Source of the DNA: Negadavirga shengliensis
GTDB lineage: Bacteria; Bacteroidota; Bacteroidia; Cytophagales; Cyclobacteriaceae
DNA length: 64,000 nt
NCBI RefSeq assembly: GCF_042652345.1
Contig: NZ_JBHSJJ010000006.1
Span: 124,001-188,000 of the forward strand
Reading direction: 5' to 3'
This document shows positions 44,355-54,168 of the stretch, one piece after another; positions within the stretch are counted from its first letter, which is position 1; the number at the start of each line of letters is the position of its first letter. The notes beneath the pieces were generated by a model. That model was not told where the DNA came from and made no database searches. It saw only the letters and a list, made by a program, of their open reading frames with translations. Both the position numbers and the translations under genes were made by a program.

Positions 44355-47300
44355 ATGTTGAGAATGTACAAAGTGCTTAATTTGTCATTGTTGCTTGTCC
44401 TGGTGAATGCATCCCTTGCATTTGCCCAGAGAGAAGTGACGGGCACAGTCTCGGATGACCTGGGTGACCCCCTGCCAGGAGCAGCTGTCTTGGTAAAAGG
44501 AACCTCCAGTGGGACGGTTACGGATATTGATGGACAGTACACCATAAGTGTGCCAGATGATGATGCCGTTTTGGTGTTTTCGTTTCTCGGATATACCAAC
44601 AAAGAAGAAATCGTCGGCAATAGAAACACGGTTGACGTCCTGTTGGAGCAGGGTGTCAGCGGTTTAGATGAAGTAGTGGTTACCGGATACGGCTCTCAAT
44701 CCCGTCGAGAAATTACCGGGGCAGTGACATCTGTTGATGCTGATGAGCTGTTGTCCATCCCGGCTACGACTTTTGCTCAACAACTTCAGGGACGGGCAGC
44801 AGGGATCAATATCGTCAACGACGCCACCCCCGGTGGCAACGCCACTGTGCGGATCAGAGGTTTCGGCACCATTGGTAACAATGATCCCCTATATGTGATT
44901 GATGGGGTACCGACCCAGAACCAGGCTAACCTGAACCCCAATGACATTGAGTCCATACAGGTGCTCAAAGATGCCTCGGCGGCGTCCATCTACGGATCCA
45001 GGGCTGCAAACGGTGTCGTGATCATCACAACGAAGAGGGGCAAGGTGGGTAAACCGTCTATTTCTTTTGATGCTTACTATGGAACACAAGCGGCGGACAA
45101 TAGGCCAAACCCTTTAAATGCTGAAGAGCTGGGAAGGTACCTATACCAAGCAAACCTCAATGCTGGCAGAACACCCAGTCACGGACAGTATTCATGGGGA
45201 CCGAATGGTGAAGTGATGATCCCTGACTATGTTTTTCCGAGCGGTGCCATGGAGGGGGACCCAGCTACTGACCCCAGCCTCTATGCCCTGGAACCGGGAA
45301 ATATATATCCTATTACCCGCGCTGCGGATACCGACTGGTGGAATGAAACCACCCGTACCTCACCTATACAAAGTTATCAGATTAGCGCCAACGGCGGTAC
45401 GGAGAACGGCAGATATGCCCTGTCGTTAAATTATTTCAACCAGGAAGGTATAGTGAATGATATAGGATATGAAAGATACTCCATCAGGGCGAATACGGAG
45501 TTTCAGGCATTGGACAACAAGTTGACCATTGGGGAAAACCTTACTGCTTCCTTCGATAATCGAAAAGGGGGGTTTGGTAACAATCAGGAACAAAATGCCG
45601 TATTCAGTTCATATTTGCAGCACCCTCTTTTACCAGTATATGATATTATGGGGAATTTTGCAGGAAGCCGGGGAGCTAACCTTGGCAATAATTTTAACCC
45701 TGTGGCTGTATTGTCCCGGCAGCAGGATAACCGTAATATGAGGTTAAGGATCTTTGGCAATGTGTATGCGTCCTATGATGTCACCGATAATATTATGGTA
45801 AAAACGAGTTTTGGAATTGATGGCAACAACAGAAGGGGGAGGTTTATCGGGAGACCCCAACCTGAATATGTCGAAGGAAACTTTATCAACAGCTCTACTG
45901 CGGAAAATGCATATTCCTATCAGTGGGTATGGACTAACACCATCAGCTATACCAAAACTTTTAACGATGTGCATGCCATTGATGCCTATCTCGGTGTAGA
46001 ATCCATCAAAGAATTTGGCGAGATCTTCGGGGCGGCCAGGCAAAGGTATCCGTTTGAAACAGTGCCTGTCATAGGCTATCTGGATTTAGGCGATCCCACC
46101 ACTGCGACCAACTTTGGCTATGTTCAATCCGATTACAGGTTATATTCTCAGTTTGGAAAAATAAACTACTCATACGATGGAAAATACATGGCCCAGTTTA
46201 TTTTAAGAAATGACGCTTCGTCCCGGTTTTTGGCAGCGTCGAGAAATGCGGTATTTCCAGCCTTTAGTTTGGGATGGCGGCTTTCGGATGAGGCCTTTAT
46301 GGCTGATGCTTTGCCGTTCGTTTCCGATATGAAATTGAGGTATGGATGGGGGATGACAGGTAATCAATTGATCGGTGATTACAATGCTTTTACTACTTAC
46401 CGTTCCAATATATTTAACGCGGGCTATCCCATCGATGGTTCTACCTCAAACCCCAGGATTGGCTTTGATACCCAAAGATTCGGTAATCCTAATGCGAGAT
46501 GGGAAACCACGACCTCTAATAACCTGGGTTTGGATGTAGAAATGTGGGATGGAAAAATCTTCTTCGAATTTGATATATGGAACCGGGTTACCACAGACAT
46601 GTTGTTTCAGCCCCCCATCAGTTATGGACACGGAGATGCTATCGCCCCGTCAGTAAACGTCGGCCAAATGACCAACAAAGGACTGGATCTGAATCTGGGT
46701 TATAACGATACTGGCTTGGGCGGTGACCTAAGGTACAGTGTTTCAGCCAACTATTCTATGTATAGAAACAATGTCGATGTCTTGGATGAGAACGAAGACA
46801 ATGTGTTTTTTGGAAACACTTCGCGGGTTCCTGCCGTGACGGTGACACAAGCGGGGTATCCGATTTCATCTTTTTTTGGTTATAATAATCTGGGCATTTT
46901 CCAAACCCAGGAGGAAGCGGATGCCCATCCACCATATGGCAATTATAATGCGGTAGGCAAGTTCAAGGTCGAAGATGTGAACGGAGATGGTATTATCGAC
47001 GATAATGACAGGACAATTATTGGAAATCCCCATCCCAAATTCGTTTATGGGGTAAACGTCAATGTTGGATATAGAAACTGGGACCTGACTTTATTCGGCA
47101 ACGGTTCTGTAGGTAACGATATTTTTAATTATATGCGCTATTGGACTGATTTCAATACATTCCAAGGTAACAAATCGAGGGATGCCTTGTACAATGCCTG
47201 GACTCCTGAAAACCCCGGAGGAACCACGCCTATAATGGATGCCGATGACCAGATCAGCAGCCGTCCCTCAAGTTATTTTATTGAAGACGGGTCCTATTTT

Positions 47301-47528
47301 AGGCTAAGGAATGTTCAGTTGACTTACAGCCTTCCACAGCCAACACTGAATGCACTTGGACTCACCAGAGCTTCGGTATACTTTCAAGGTCAAAATCTGT
47401 TGACCATCACCAATTATACCGGGATGAATCCCGAAATCCAAACCACGGTGGACAGTACTTTGGGCTTTGATGGCGGTTACATGCCCGTCTCCAGAAACTT
47501 GATTTTAGGCTTGAATGTGACATTCTAA
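44355..47528 (+). CDS. susC: SusC/RagA-type TonB-dependent transporter (second pair)
   Basis: 1057 aa, signal peptide ending ASLAFAQ. Carboxypeptidase-regulatory-like domain (GTVSDDLGDPLPGAAVLV), SusC hallmark LDEVVVTGYGSQSRRE, plug (ESIQVLKDASAASIYG, RAANGVVIITTKRG), then a barrel ending GLNVTF. Intact. The SusD partner begins 12 bases later. Unlike the first pair, no hydrolase, regulator or sigma/anti-sigma gene is beside it, so its substrate cannot be guessed. Confidence 0.95.
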   Translation: MLRMYKVLNLSLLLVLVNASLAFAQREVTGTVSDDLGDPLPGAAVLVKGTSSGTVTDIDGQYTISVPDDDAVLVFSFLGYTNKEEIVGNRNTVDVLLEQGVSGLDEVVVTGYGSQSRREITGAVTSVDADELLSIPATTFAQQLQGRAAGINIVNDATPGGNATVRIRGFGTIGNNDPLYVIDGVPTQNQANLNPNDIESIQVLKDASAASIYGSRAANGVVIITTKRGKVGKPSISFDAYYGTQAADNRPNPLNAEELGRYLYQANLNAGRTPSHGQYSWGPNGEVMIPDYVFPSGAMEGDPATDPSLYALEPGNIYPITRAADTDWWNETTRTSPIQSYQISANGGTENGRYALSLNYFNQEGIVNDIGYERYSIRANTEFQALDNKLTIGENLTASFDNRKGGFGNNQEQNAVFSSYLQHPLLPVYDIMGNFAGSRGANLGNNFNPVAVLSRQQDNRNMRLRIFGNVYASYDVTDNIMVKTSFGIDGNNRRGRFIGRPQPEYVEGNFINSSTAENAYSYQWVWTNTISYTKTFNDVHAIDAYLGVESIKEFGEIFGAARQRYPFETVPVIGYLDLGDPTTATNFGYVQSDYRLYSQFGKINYSYDGKYMAQFILRNDASSRFLAASRNAVFPAFSLGWRLSDEAFMADALPFVSDMKLRYGWGMTGNQLIGDYNAFTTYRSNIFNAGYPIDGSTSNPRIGFDTQRFGNPNARWETTTSNNLGLDVEMWDGKIFFEFDIWNRVTTDMLFQPPISYGHGDAIAPSVNVGQMTNKGLDLNLGYNDTGLGGDLRYSVSANYSMYRNNVDVLDENEDNVFFGNTSRVPAVTVTQAGYPISSFFGYNNLGIFQTQEEADAHPPYGNYNAVGKFKVEDVNGDGIIDDNDRTIIGNPHPKFVYGVNVNVGYRNWDLTLFGNGSVGNDIFNYMRYWTDFNTFQGNKSRDALYNAWTPENPGGTTPIMDADDQISSRPSSYFIEDGSYFRLRNVQLTYSLPQPTLNALGLTRASVYFQGQNLLTITNYTGMNPEIQTTVDSTLGFDGGYMPVSRNLILGLNVTF

Positions 47529-47540
47529 CCAGCGAAAACA

Positions 47541-49325
47541 ATGAAAAAGATAAAAACCAAATATATAAAAGTTGTATTGTCAACATTATTGGCAGGAGGG
47601 GTGACATTTTCCTGTAGCGATGAATTTCTTGAAACGGTTCCACAGGGACAGCACAGTACCATAGGACTCACTAACCCAGATGGGGTAGAGGGGATTCTTA
47701 TCGGGGCATATTCGATGATTTCCGGTTATGGACTGGACGGACAATCCTCCTGGAATTCCTCCATAGATAATTGGGTGTACGGGGGCGTTGTTTCTGACGA
47801 TGCTTACAAGGGAACTGATGCCGGTGACCAGCCCGAACAGTCTTTTCTGGAACGGTACGACTATCAACCCACAAATGTACATATCCGGAATAAATGGCGG
47901 TCGGTATACAAAGGAATAGCTAGATCAAACGACGTACTGAATACGCTAAAGGAGACGGAAGATGTCAGTGATGAGAGAAGGGCTCAGATTATTGCCGAGG
48001 CAAGGTTTTTGAGAGGCTTTTTCCATTTTGAGGCTAGAAAAATGTGGAGAAGAGCCCCCTACATCGATGATGAACAGTTTGATTTGGTAGACTTAGAAAG
48101 TTCGAAGGTTCCCAATGACCGGGAAATCTGGCCCGACATAGAAGCGGATTTTGAAGCGGCCATGAACGTACTGCCAGAGATTCAGGATGAAGTCGGAAGG
48201 CCTACGAAATGGGCCGCACAGGCCTTTTTGGCAAAGGCAAAAATGTTCCAGGGCTGGGACCAGGAAACAGGTGCCGCCAATGTTTCAAAATTGGAAGAGG
48301 CCAAACCTTTATTGGAAGACATCCTGTTGAACGGAGGGTTTTCGCTGGTCCCCACTTTCGAGGAGAATTTTCTAGTGGGTAGAAGGAACAATGAGGAATC
48401 CATATTTGAAATTCAGTTTGCAATCAGCAGTGCCAATCAACAAGCTTCGAATGAAGGTACTACCTTGAATTACCCTTATACAGATCCATGGGGGTGCTGC
48501 GGATTTTATCAGCCTACCCAGAATCTGGTTAACGCCTACAAAACCTCAGATGACGGTCTTCCTTTGTTGGAAACCTTCAATGACGAGGACGTTACCAATG
48601 ATCAGGGACTCTCCTGGAACGCACCATTTGAGCCCTATGAAGGTCCTTTGGACCCTAGGCTCGACCATACGGTGGGTAGGAGAGGAATTCTTTTCAAAGG
48701 ATTCAAAATACATGGCAGTGATTTTATCAGGGATCAAAACTATGCAGGTCCTTATTCCCCGAAGAAACACCTGGCTGAGCCCGCCTATTTTGGGATTGGA
48801 CCCAACCCTCGGCTTTCTGCAAATAATTATAGAATCATGAGATTGGGAATGGTCATTCTCTGGCTTGCGGAGATTGAAGTGGAATTGGGAAATCTCGAAA
48901 GAGCAAGGGAACTCGTCAACATGATCCGGGAACGCGCCGCCAATCCTGACGGGTTTGTTCCCCGGGCAATACAAGGGTCAAGCAGGAACGACTTTAATAT
49001 TGTGGAAGATGAGTATGCTGCTAACTATGTTATCAATACTTATAACCAGCCTTGGACTGATCAAGTTACTGCCAGAGAAGCGGTACGGTTTGAAACAAGG
49101 TTGGAGTTTGCTATGGAAGGTCATAGGTTCTTCGACCTGCAAAGATGGGGCATTGCTGCGGAAGTATTGAATGAATACTTACGTGTTGAAAGTAATAAAC
49201 GAACGTATTTGAATGGCGTTTCCTTCACGAAAGGGCGGAATGAATTCTTTCCGGTACCTCTCGAAGCCATTGAAAGATCATATAAAGATGGAGCTCCAAC
49301 TTTAGTACAGGATCCGGCTTTTTAA
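47541..49325 (+). CDS. susD: SusD/RagB-type nutrient-binding lipoprotein (second pair)
   Basis: 594 aa, lipobox TFSC (C25). N-terminal segments SDEFLETVPQGQ and AEARFLRGFFHFEARKMW, and C-terminal RFETRLEFAMEGHRFFDLQRWG and NEFFPVPLEAIERS are all SusD signatures. Two adjacent cysteines in WGCCGF are unusual and could form a disulfide or hold a metal. A strong terminator follows at 49345. Confidence 0.94.
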   Translation: MKKIKTKYIKVVLSTLLAGGVTFSCSDEFLETVPQGQHSTIGLTNPDGVEGILIGAYSMISGYGLDGQSSWNSSIDNWVYGGVVSDDAYKGTDAGDQPEQSFLERYDYQPTNVHIRNKWRSVYKGIARSNDVLNTLKETEDVSDERRAQIIAEARFLRGFFHFEARKMWRRAPYIDDEQFDLVDLESSKVPNDREIWPDIEADFEAAMNVLPEIQDEVGRPTKWAAQAFLAKAKMFQGWDQETGAANVSKLEEAKPLLEDILLNGGFSLVPTFEENFLVGRRNNEESIFEIQFAISSANQQASNEGTTLNYPYTDPWGCCGFYQPTQNLVNAYKTSDDGLPLLETFNDEDVTNDQGLSWNAPFEPYEGPLDPRLDHTVGRRGILFKGFKIHGSDFIRDQNYAGPYSPKKHLAEPAYFGIGPNPRLSANNYRIMRLGMVILWLAEIEVELGNLERARELVNMIRERAANPDGFVPRAIQGSSRNDFNIVEDEYAANYVINTYNQPWTDQVTAREAVRFETRLEFAMEGHRFFDLQRWGIAAEVLNEYLRVESNKRTYLNGVSFTKGRNEFFPVPLEAIERSYKDGAPTLVQDPAF

Positions 49326-49344
49326 TTTGAGAGTGCATATAGAC

Positions 49345-49374
49345 AAAAAAAGTGAGGAGATCCTCACTTTTTTT
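49345..49374 (+). terminator. Terminator after the second SusD gene
   Basis: AAAAAAAGTGAGGA and TCCTCACTTTTTTT form a 14-bp perfect stem with GA between them (in practice a 4-base loop). It starts 20 bases after the stop. The rest of 49375-49644 shows no gene. Confidence 0.9.
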
Positions 49375-49644
49375 GTTTGGTATGCCCGGTGTGTCATCCG
49401 GCCGATTCTCTTAATCATGGAGTTAGAGATATTCCTTTTTTGAGTAATATAAGTGAAACAAATCCATAAATACCGTTTACCGATGGGCTTGTTACGCCAA
49501 ATAGGTGCTTTGGATTCCATTTCCATAAAGTTTTCGGTCCGATTATTGTCCCGAAAGAGAAACTAAATATTGTGATATCAATATTTTTCTCAATAAATTC
49601 TAAATTACAACTAACTTTACCCTTTTATAATAAGAGATAACTCC

Positions 49645-50802
49645 ATGCCTAAATTAATCAGGATAACCACCGTCCCTTTGTCATTGAAATTGCTTTTGAA
49701 AGACCAGATGAAATTCATGAGCAAGGCTGGGTTTGAGGTGATCATGGTAAGTGCTGACGGCAAGGAATGGCGGGATGTATTGAAAAATGAAGACTGCCGG
49801 CACGAGATCATCCCATTTACCCGAAAAATCACACCTCTAAAAGACCTTTATTGTATATGGCTACTGGTGCAGCTTTTTAAGAAAGAAAAGCCCGACGTGG
49901 TCCATACCCATACCCCCAAGGCAGGCTTATTGGGAATGATTGCGGCCAGATTGGCCAGGGTACCGGTTCGGATCCACACAGTGGCAGGTTTACCCCATAC
50001 GCTTAGTTCAGACAGTAAGCGCAGACTTTTAATCCGTACGGAAAAACTGACCTACCAATTCGCCACAGAGATTTGGCCGAATGCACAGTCGCTAAGGGAC
50101 TTGATTTTATCTGAAGGGCTGGCAGAACCCGAAAAAGTGAAAGTGATCGGGGAAGGGTCCTCAAATGGGGTTGATCTGGAAGTATTCGACCGGGCCAATT
50201 TGCAGGAAAACCATCTCGTAGCCGCGACGATGAGGGTTTCTCCCGGTGAGAATGAATTTGTGATGTTGGCCGCTGGCAGGTTGGTAAAAGACAAAGGTAT
50301 AGAAGATTTGGTGGAAGCTTATCTGGCTTCAAAGATTGTTAACCGGTCCAAGCTGGTACTGCTGGGGGACTTTGAACAGGAACTTGATCCTCTGGAAAGG
50401 AAAACAATCAATAAGATCAATGATCATCCAAGGATCGTCCATGTTCCCTGGACCGACCATGTGCCCTATTACCTGGCCATTTCGGATGTGTTTATTCATG
50501 CCTCATACCGGGAGGGGTTTCCTAACGTCATGTTGGAGGCCGGTGCTATGTGCTGTCCGGTTATCTGTTCGGATATCCCGGGAAATACAGAACTGGCAAA
50601 ACCGATGAAAACCGCTTTGGTTTATCCTGTAGGTCAGGTAGATGCACTTAAAGAGGCCATGGAGTTTGGCTTCGTAAAAAGAGAGGTGATGCAGGGGTTT
50701 GCAGAGAACCTTTATCAGCTCGTGCGGTCCAAGTATGACCGTAAATTGGTACATCAGGAGATTTTGAATCAATATTATCGTTTGTTGGATAATGGAAAAT
50801 GA
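49645..50802 (+). CDS. Glycosyltransferase family 4
   Basis: 385 aa, GT-B fold. N-terminal half: VVHTHTPKAGLLGMIAARLA and RIHTVAGLPHTL. C-terminal nucleotide-sugar site: LAAGRLVKDKGIEDLVEAY and ASYREGFPNVMLEAGAMCCPV, with the E-x7-E type acidic residues. It probably adds one sugar to a lipid-linked exopolysaccharide unit in the cytoplasm. It starts the exopolysaccharide operon, 85 bases ahead of the Wza-like gene. Confidence 0.9.
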   Translation: MPKLIRITTVPLSLKLLLKDQMKFMSKAGFEVIMVSADGKEWRDVLKNEDCRHEIIPFTRKITPLKDLYCIWLLVQLFKKEKPDVVHTHTPKAGLLGMIAARLARVPVRIHTVAGLPHTLSSDSKRRLLIRTEKLTYQFATEIWPNAQSLRDLILSEGLAEPEKVKVIGEGSSNGVDLEVFDRANLQENHLVAATMRVSPGENEFVMLAAGRLVKDKGIEDLVEAYLASKIVNRSKLVLLGDFEQELDPLERKTINKINDHPRIVHVPWTDHVPYYLAISDVFIHASYREGFPNVMLEAGAMCCPVICSDIPGNTELAKPMKTALVYPVGQVDALKEAMEFGFVKREVMQGFAENLYQLVRSKYDRKLVHQEILNQYYRLLDNGK

Positions 50803-50887
50803 TGAATAAATTTAAAAATCCCATTTATTTTCATTCCGTACTTATTTAATTAATTTTGGCATTGATCTTTAAGGACTTTTAAGGTAC

Positions 50888-51709
50888 ATGATGAGGATAG
50901 TCCCCGTGTTGATGTTGTCGTTTTTGGTTGCTTCCTGTATCAGCAATAGGAGGATCAATTATTTGCAGAACCTGTCAGGCAATGATCCTATCGGCTTGGA
51001 TGAATTCATTCCTTACGCCGATGTGGATTATGAATATGTCCTTCAGCCTTTTGATATTATTGATATCGACTTTGCTTCAGCCAACGAAGAGCTGCTTAAA
51101 GCCTTTGAGTATCAAGGAGCTAACAGTGCAAGAACGGGCAGAGGTGGAATGGGCGCTATGGGTGGAGCGATGGATATTTTTTATTTTTCAGGATATCCTA
51201 TAGATAAGGACGGCTTTATAAGGGTGCCTATCCTGGGCCTGATCCAAGTGGCTGGCTTGACCGAAGAGGAGGCCAGGCAAAAAGTGCAGGGGGAGATTAA
51301 TGCCTATTTCAAAGAGAATGTGGATGTGAGGCTTAGAATAGGAGGCATAAGGTTTACAGCTTTGGGCGAATTCCGAAGCGTGGGGACAAAAATGATCCTT
51401 AAAAACAGGGCAACCATTTTTGATGCATTGGCCATGTCCGGAGAATCCGAAATCCTTGCAAAGAAAAACGAACTATTTCTGATCAGGCAATACGATGGGG
51501 GTACGAAAATACACCAGGTTGACCTTAATGACAGGAGACTTTTGGCTTCACCGTTCTATTTCATTCAGCCGAACGACATCCTCTACCTTCAGCCTATGAA
51601 AGTCAGACAGGTAGGATCCGGTGAAAATCTCTCCGCCTCACTGCAGTTGGGGGTTTCTGTCCTCACGGCTTTGTTATTTCTTTACGGGATTACTTCAGGT
51701 ATTTTTTGA
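50888..51709 (+). CDS. Wza-type polysaccharide export lipoprotein
   Basis: 273 aa, lipobox LVASC (C17). A poly_export domain (VLQPFDIIDIDFASA, GYPIDKDGFIRVPILGLIQVAG, EEEARQKVQGEINAYF-like segment) is followed by an SLBB-like part (FTALGEFRSVG) and a C-terminal hydrophobic segment, as in Bacteroidota Wza homologues. A glycine/methionine-rich insertion (GRGGMGAMGGAM) lies near residue 80. It forms the outer-membrane exit of capsule or exopolysaccharide export with the Wzc-like kinase encoded directly downstream (2-base gap). Confidence 0.9.
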   Translation: MMRIVPVLMLSFLVASCISNRRINYLQNLSGNDPIGLDEFIPYADVDYEYVLQPFDIIDIDFASANEELLKAFEYQGANSARTGRGGMGAMGGAMDIFYFSGYPIDKDGFIRVPILGLIQVAGLTEEEARQKVQGEINAYFKENVDVRLRIGGIRFTALGEFRSVGTKMILKNRATIFDALAMSGESEILAKKNELFLIRQYDGGTKIHQVDLNDRRLLASPFYFIQPNDILYLQPMKVRQVGSGENLSASLQLGVSVLTALLFLYGITSGIF

Positions 51710-51711
51710 TT

Positions 51712-54159
51712 ATGGAGCATTTGGATCTTTCAAAGTTTGAGGAGCAGGAAAAGCCGACAGACGTCAAGTACTACCTCATTAAATATGCCCGCTATTGGCC
51801 TTTGTATATTTTTTGTATGGGTCTGGGCTTGATTGGTGTCTTTTTATTTCACAGGTATACTGTGGAGCGGTTTGAAGTCAGAGGAAGTGTGATGGTAAAA
51901 CGAAATACCTCTCCGGAGGTAAGGATACTCGACAGGTCGAATATCTTTTCGGGTGGGGAAAACCTTACCAACGATATTTTGCTCTTCACGTCAAAAAACC
52001 TGGCCGAAGAGGCCCTGAAAAAGCTGCATTTTGATGTGAGCTATTATGCAGCCACCAATATCAAAGAGATTGAATTTTATAAGAATGCCCCTATCCGTAT
52101 CGATGTGGACTGGGGTCATCCCCAAGTGGAAGACAAAAAGATGCTTTTGCAGATCATTTCGGAGGATGAATTCAGAATAGGCAGTGAAGAAAATAAACTT
52201 TTGGACCGCTTCTTTTGGGACAACCAATACGTGGAGGACGAACTGGATGTTTTTGGAAAAACATACCGGTTTGGGGAGGAGGTCAGGGGAGGCAGGACCA
52301 AATTCACGGTGCACCTGTTGAACCCTTCCCGCGTGGGGGATATGGTGGAGTTCATGCTTCACCATCCCAATACCTTGGTGGACAAGTACTCCAAATCCGT
52401 TCAGGTAAGGCCATTGATCAATTATGGATCGGTGCTTGAAGTCAGCATGGTTACAAAAATTGTGGAAAAAGGCAGTGATTATGTCAATGCCTTGATGGAT
52501 TCCTTTTTGGAATATGATCTTAAAGAAAAGAACCTGATTTCAGAGAATGCCTTAAAATTTATCGAAGAGCAGCTATACATTGTGGAGGATTCCCTGCGCT
52601 CCGTCGAAAGTAGAATGCAACGATTTAAAGTGGACAACAAACTTTTGGACGTGGATGCGGAGTTTGGCGGTGTTCTGGCTAACATCCAGCGACTGGAAGA
52701 AAGTGTACAGGCCGTAGATTTGGAGCTGTCTTATTACCGGACATTGAGGGCCTACCTGGAGAGCAAAACAGCCAATTATGAAGAGGTAGTAGCTCCCTCT
52801 GTTATCGGGGTTTCGGATGGACTGCTAAGTGAGCTCATACAGAGCCTGGTGGTACTTTCGCTGGAAAGGAGAAAATTGTTGTCCGTCGCGAAAGAGACGC
52901 ATCCGGATGTCAGAGTCCTGGATCAGCAAATTGACAGGCTAAAAGAAAATCTGTTTGAAAACATCCATAACCTGATCCAAAACACCGAGGTAAGGAAGCA
53001 GGAGTTTGCGGATCAGCTTCGTTCTTATGACAGGCAATTTTCCAATTTGCCACAAGCTGAATCCAATTATACCAACATTTTCAGAGAATATAAACTCAGG
53101 GAAAATCTATATACTTACCTGCTGGAAAAGCGGGCCGAGGCGGGGATAGCCAAAGCCTCCAACGTGCCGGACAACAGTATAGTGGATTATGCAAAAAAAG
53201 GTACGCTGATATTCCCCAAAAAGCTGCAAAATTATGCCTATGCCATGGGACTGGGTTTTTTCATTCCTTTTGGCTTTTTGTTTTTATACCACTTTTTGAA
53301 CACCCGTATCATGGACCAGGTGCAGCTCAAAAGCATTTTGAGGATGCCTGTCTTGGGTACCATCGGATATAGCGACAAAAAGACCAATCTACTTGTAGCC
53401 GAACACCCCCGATCTGTTACATCTGAATCCTTTAGATCCTTAAGGTCGGCCCTTTTTTACATGGCAAGTGAAAAAAAATGCAAGAAAATTCTGGTAACCT
53501 CAAGCATATCCGGGGAAGGAAAGACCTTTATCAGCCTTAATATAGCCTCAGCCATGGCTTTGAGTGGAAAAAAAACATGCATTTTGGGCATGGACCTTAG
53601 AAAACCTAAGCTTTCCAGCTATTTGAAGGTATCGAATAAAAAAGGCCTTTCTACTTTTTTGGTCAACAAAAACTCAGCGGAGGAAATCATCATCAAAACC
53701 CCATACGAAAATCTATATATGGTTCCTTCTGGCCCGGTTCCGCCAAACCCCTCCGAACTGCTGTTGAAGGACAAGCTTAAGGTTTTTTTTGATGATTTGG
53801 AAAAAGAGTTTGACATCATTGTGATGGACTGTCCTCCGGTAGGGTTGGTTTCAGAAACCATGGATTTATTGCGGTTCTCAGACGTAAATTTGTATATTGT
53901 ACGTTATGATTATACCCATAGAAATCACCTGCTGATGATCAATGACTTATATACAAGTGATCAGGTAAGTAATTTTTATGCGATTTTCAATGGTTTAAGA
54001 AGCGGAGGGGATACTTATGATTTTGCCGGTTATAATTATGGGTACGGTTATAGTTACTCATACATGAAAAAAAATAAATACAACGGTAACTATTATGAAG
54101 AAGACCAACTTTCACGAACCCATTGGTTCAAGAAATTAATATCGAAATTCAGGGTTTAA
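51712..54159 (+). CDS. Wzc-type polysaccharide co-polymerase / BY-kinase
   Basis: 815 aa from the ATG at 51712; a TTG at 51706 overlapping the previous stop is less likely. Wzz domain with membrane helices at about 31-52 and 511-530 and a long coiled periplasmic part. Cytoplasmic BY-kinase with Walker A SSISGEGKTF (about 596-604), Walker A' GMDLRKPK (about 625) and Walker B IIVMDCPPVG (about 702). The C-terminus is tyrosine-rich (GYNYGYGYSYSY and NYYEED), the usual autophosphorylation cluster. It controls chain length and export together with the Wza-like protein. Confidence 0.93.
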   Translation: MEHLDLSKFEEQEKPTDVKYYLIKYARYWPLYIFCMGLGLIGVFLFHRYTVERFEVRGSVMVKRNTSPEVRILDRSNIFSGGENLTNDILLFTSKNLAEEALKKLHFDVSYYAATNIKEIEFYKNAPIRIDVDWGHPQVEDKKMLLQIISEDEFRIGSEENKLLDRFFWDNQYVEDELDVFGKTYRFGEEVRGGRTKFTVHLLNPSRVGDMVEFMLHHPNTLVDKYSKSVQVRPLINYGSVLEVSMVTKIVEKGSDYVNALMDSFLEYDLKEKNLISENALKFIEEQLYIVEDSLRSVESRMQRFKVDNKLLDVDAEFGGVLANIQRLEESVQAVDLELSYYRTLRAYLESKTANYEEVVAPSVIGVSDGLLSELIQSLVVLSLERRKLLSVAKETHPDVRVLDQQIDRLKENLFENIHNLIQNTEVRKQEFADQLRSYDRQFSNLPQAESNYTNIFREYKLRENLYTYLLEKRAEAGIAKASNVPDNSIVDYAKKGTLIFPKKLQNYAYAMGLGFFIPFGFLFLYHFLNTRIMDQVQLKSILRMPVLGTIGYSDKKTNLLVAEHPRSVTSESFRSLRSALFYMASEKKCKKILVTSSISGEGKTFISLNIASAMALSGKKTCILGMDLRKPKLSSYLKVSNKKGLSTFLVNKNSAEEIIIKTPYENLYMVPSGPVPPNPSELLLKDKLKVFFDDLEKEFDIIVMDCPPVGLVSETMDLLRFSDVNLYIVRYDYTHRNHLLMINDLYTSDQVSNFYAIFNGLRSGGDTYDFAGYNYGYGYSYSYMKKNKYNGNYYEEDQLSRTHWFKKLISKFRV

Positions 54160-54168
54160 CAAAGCACT

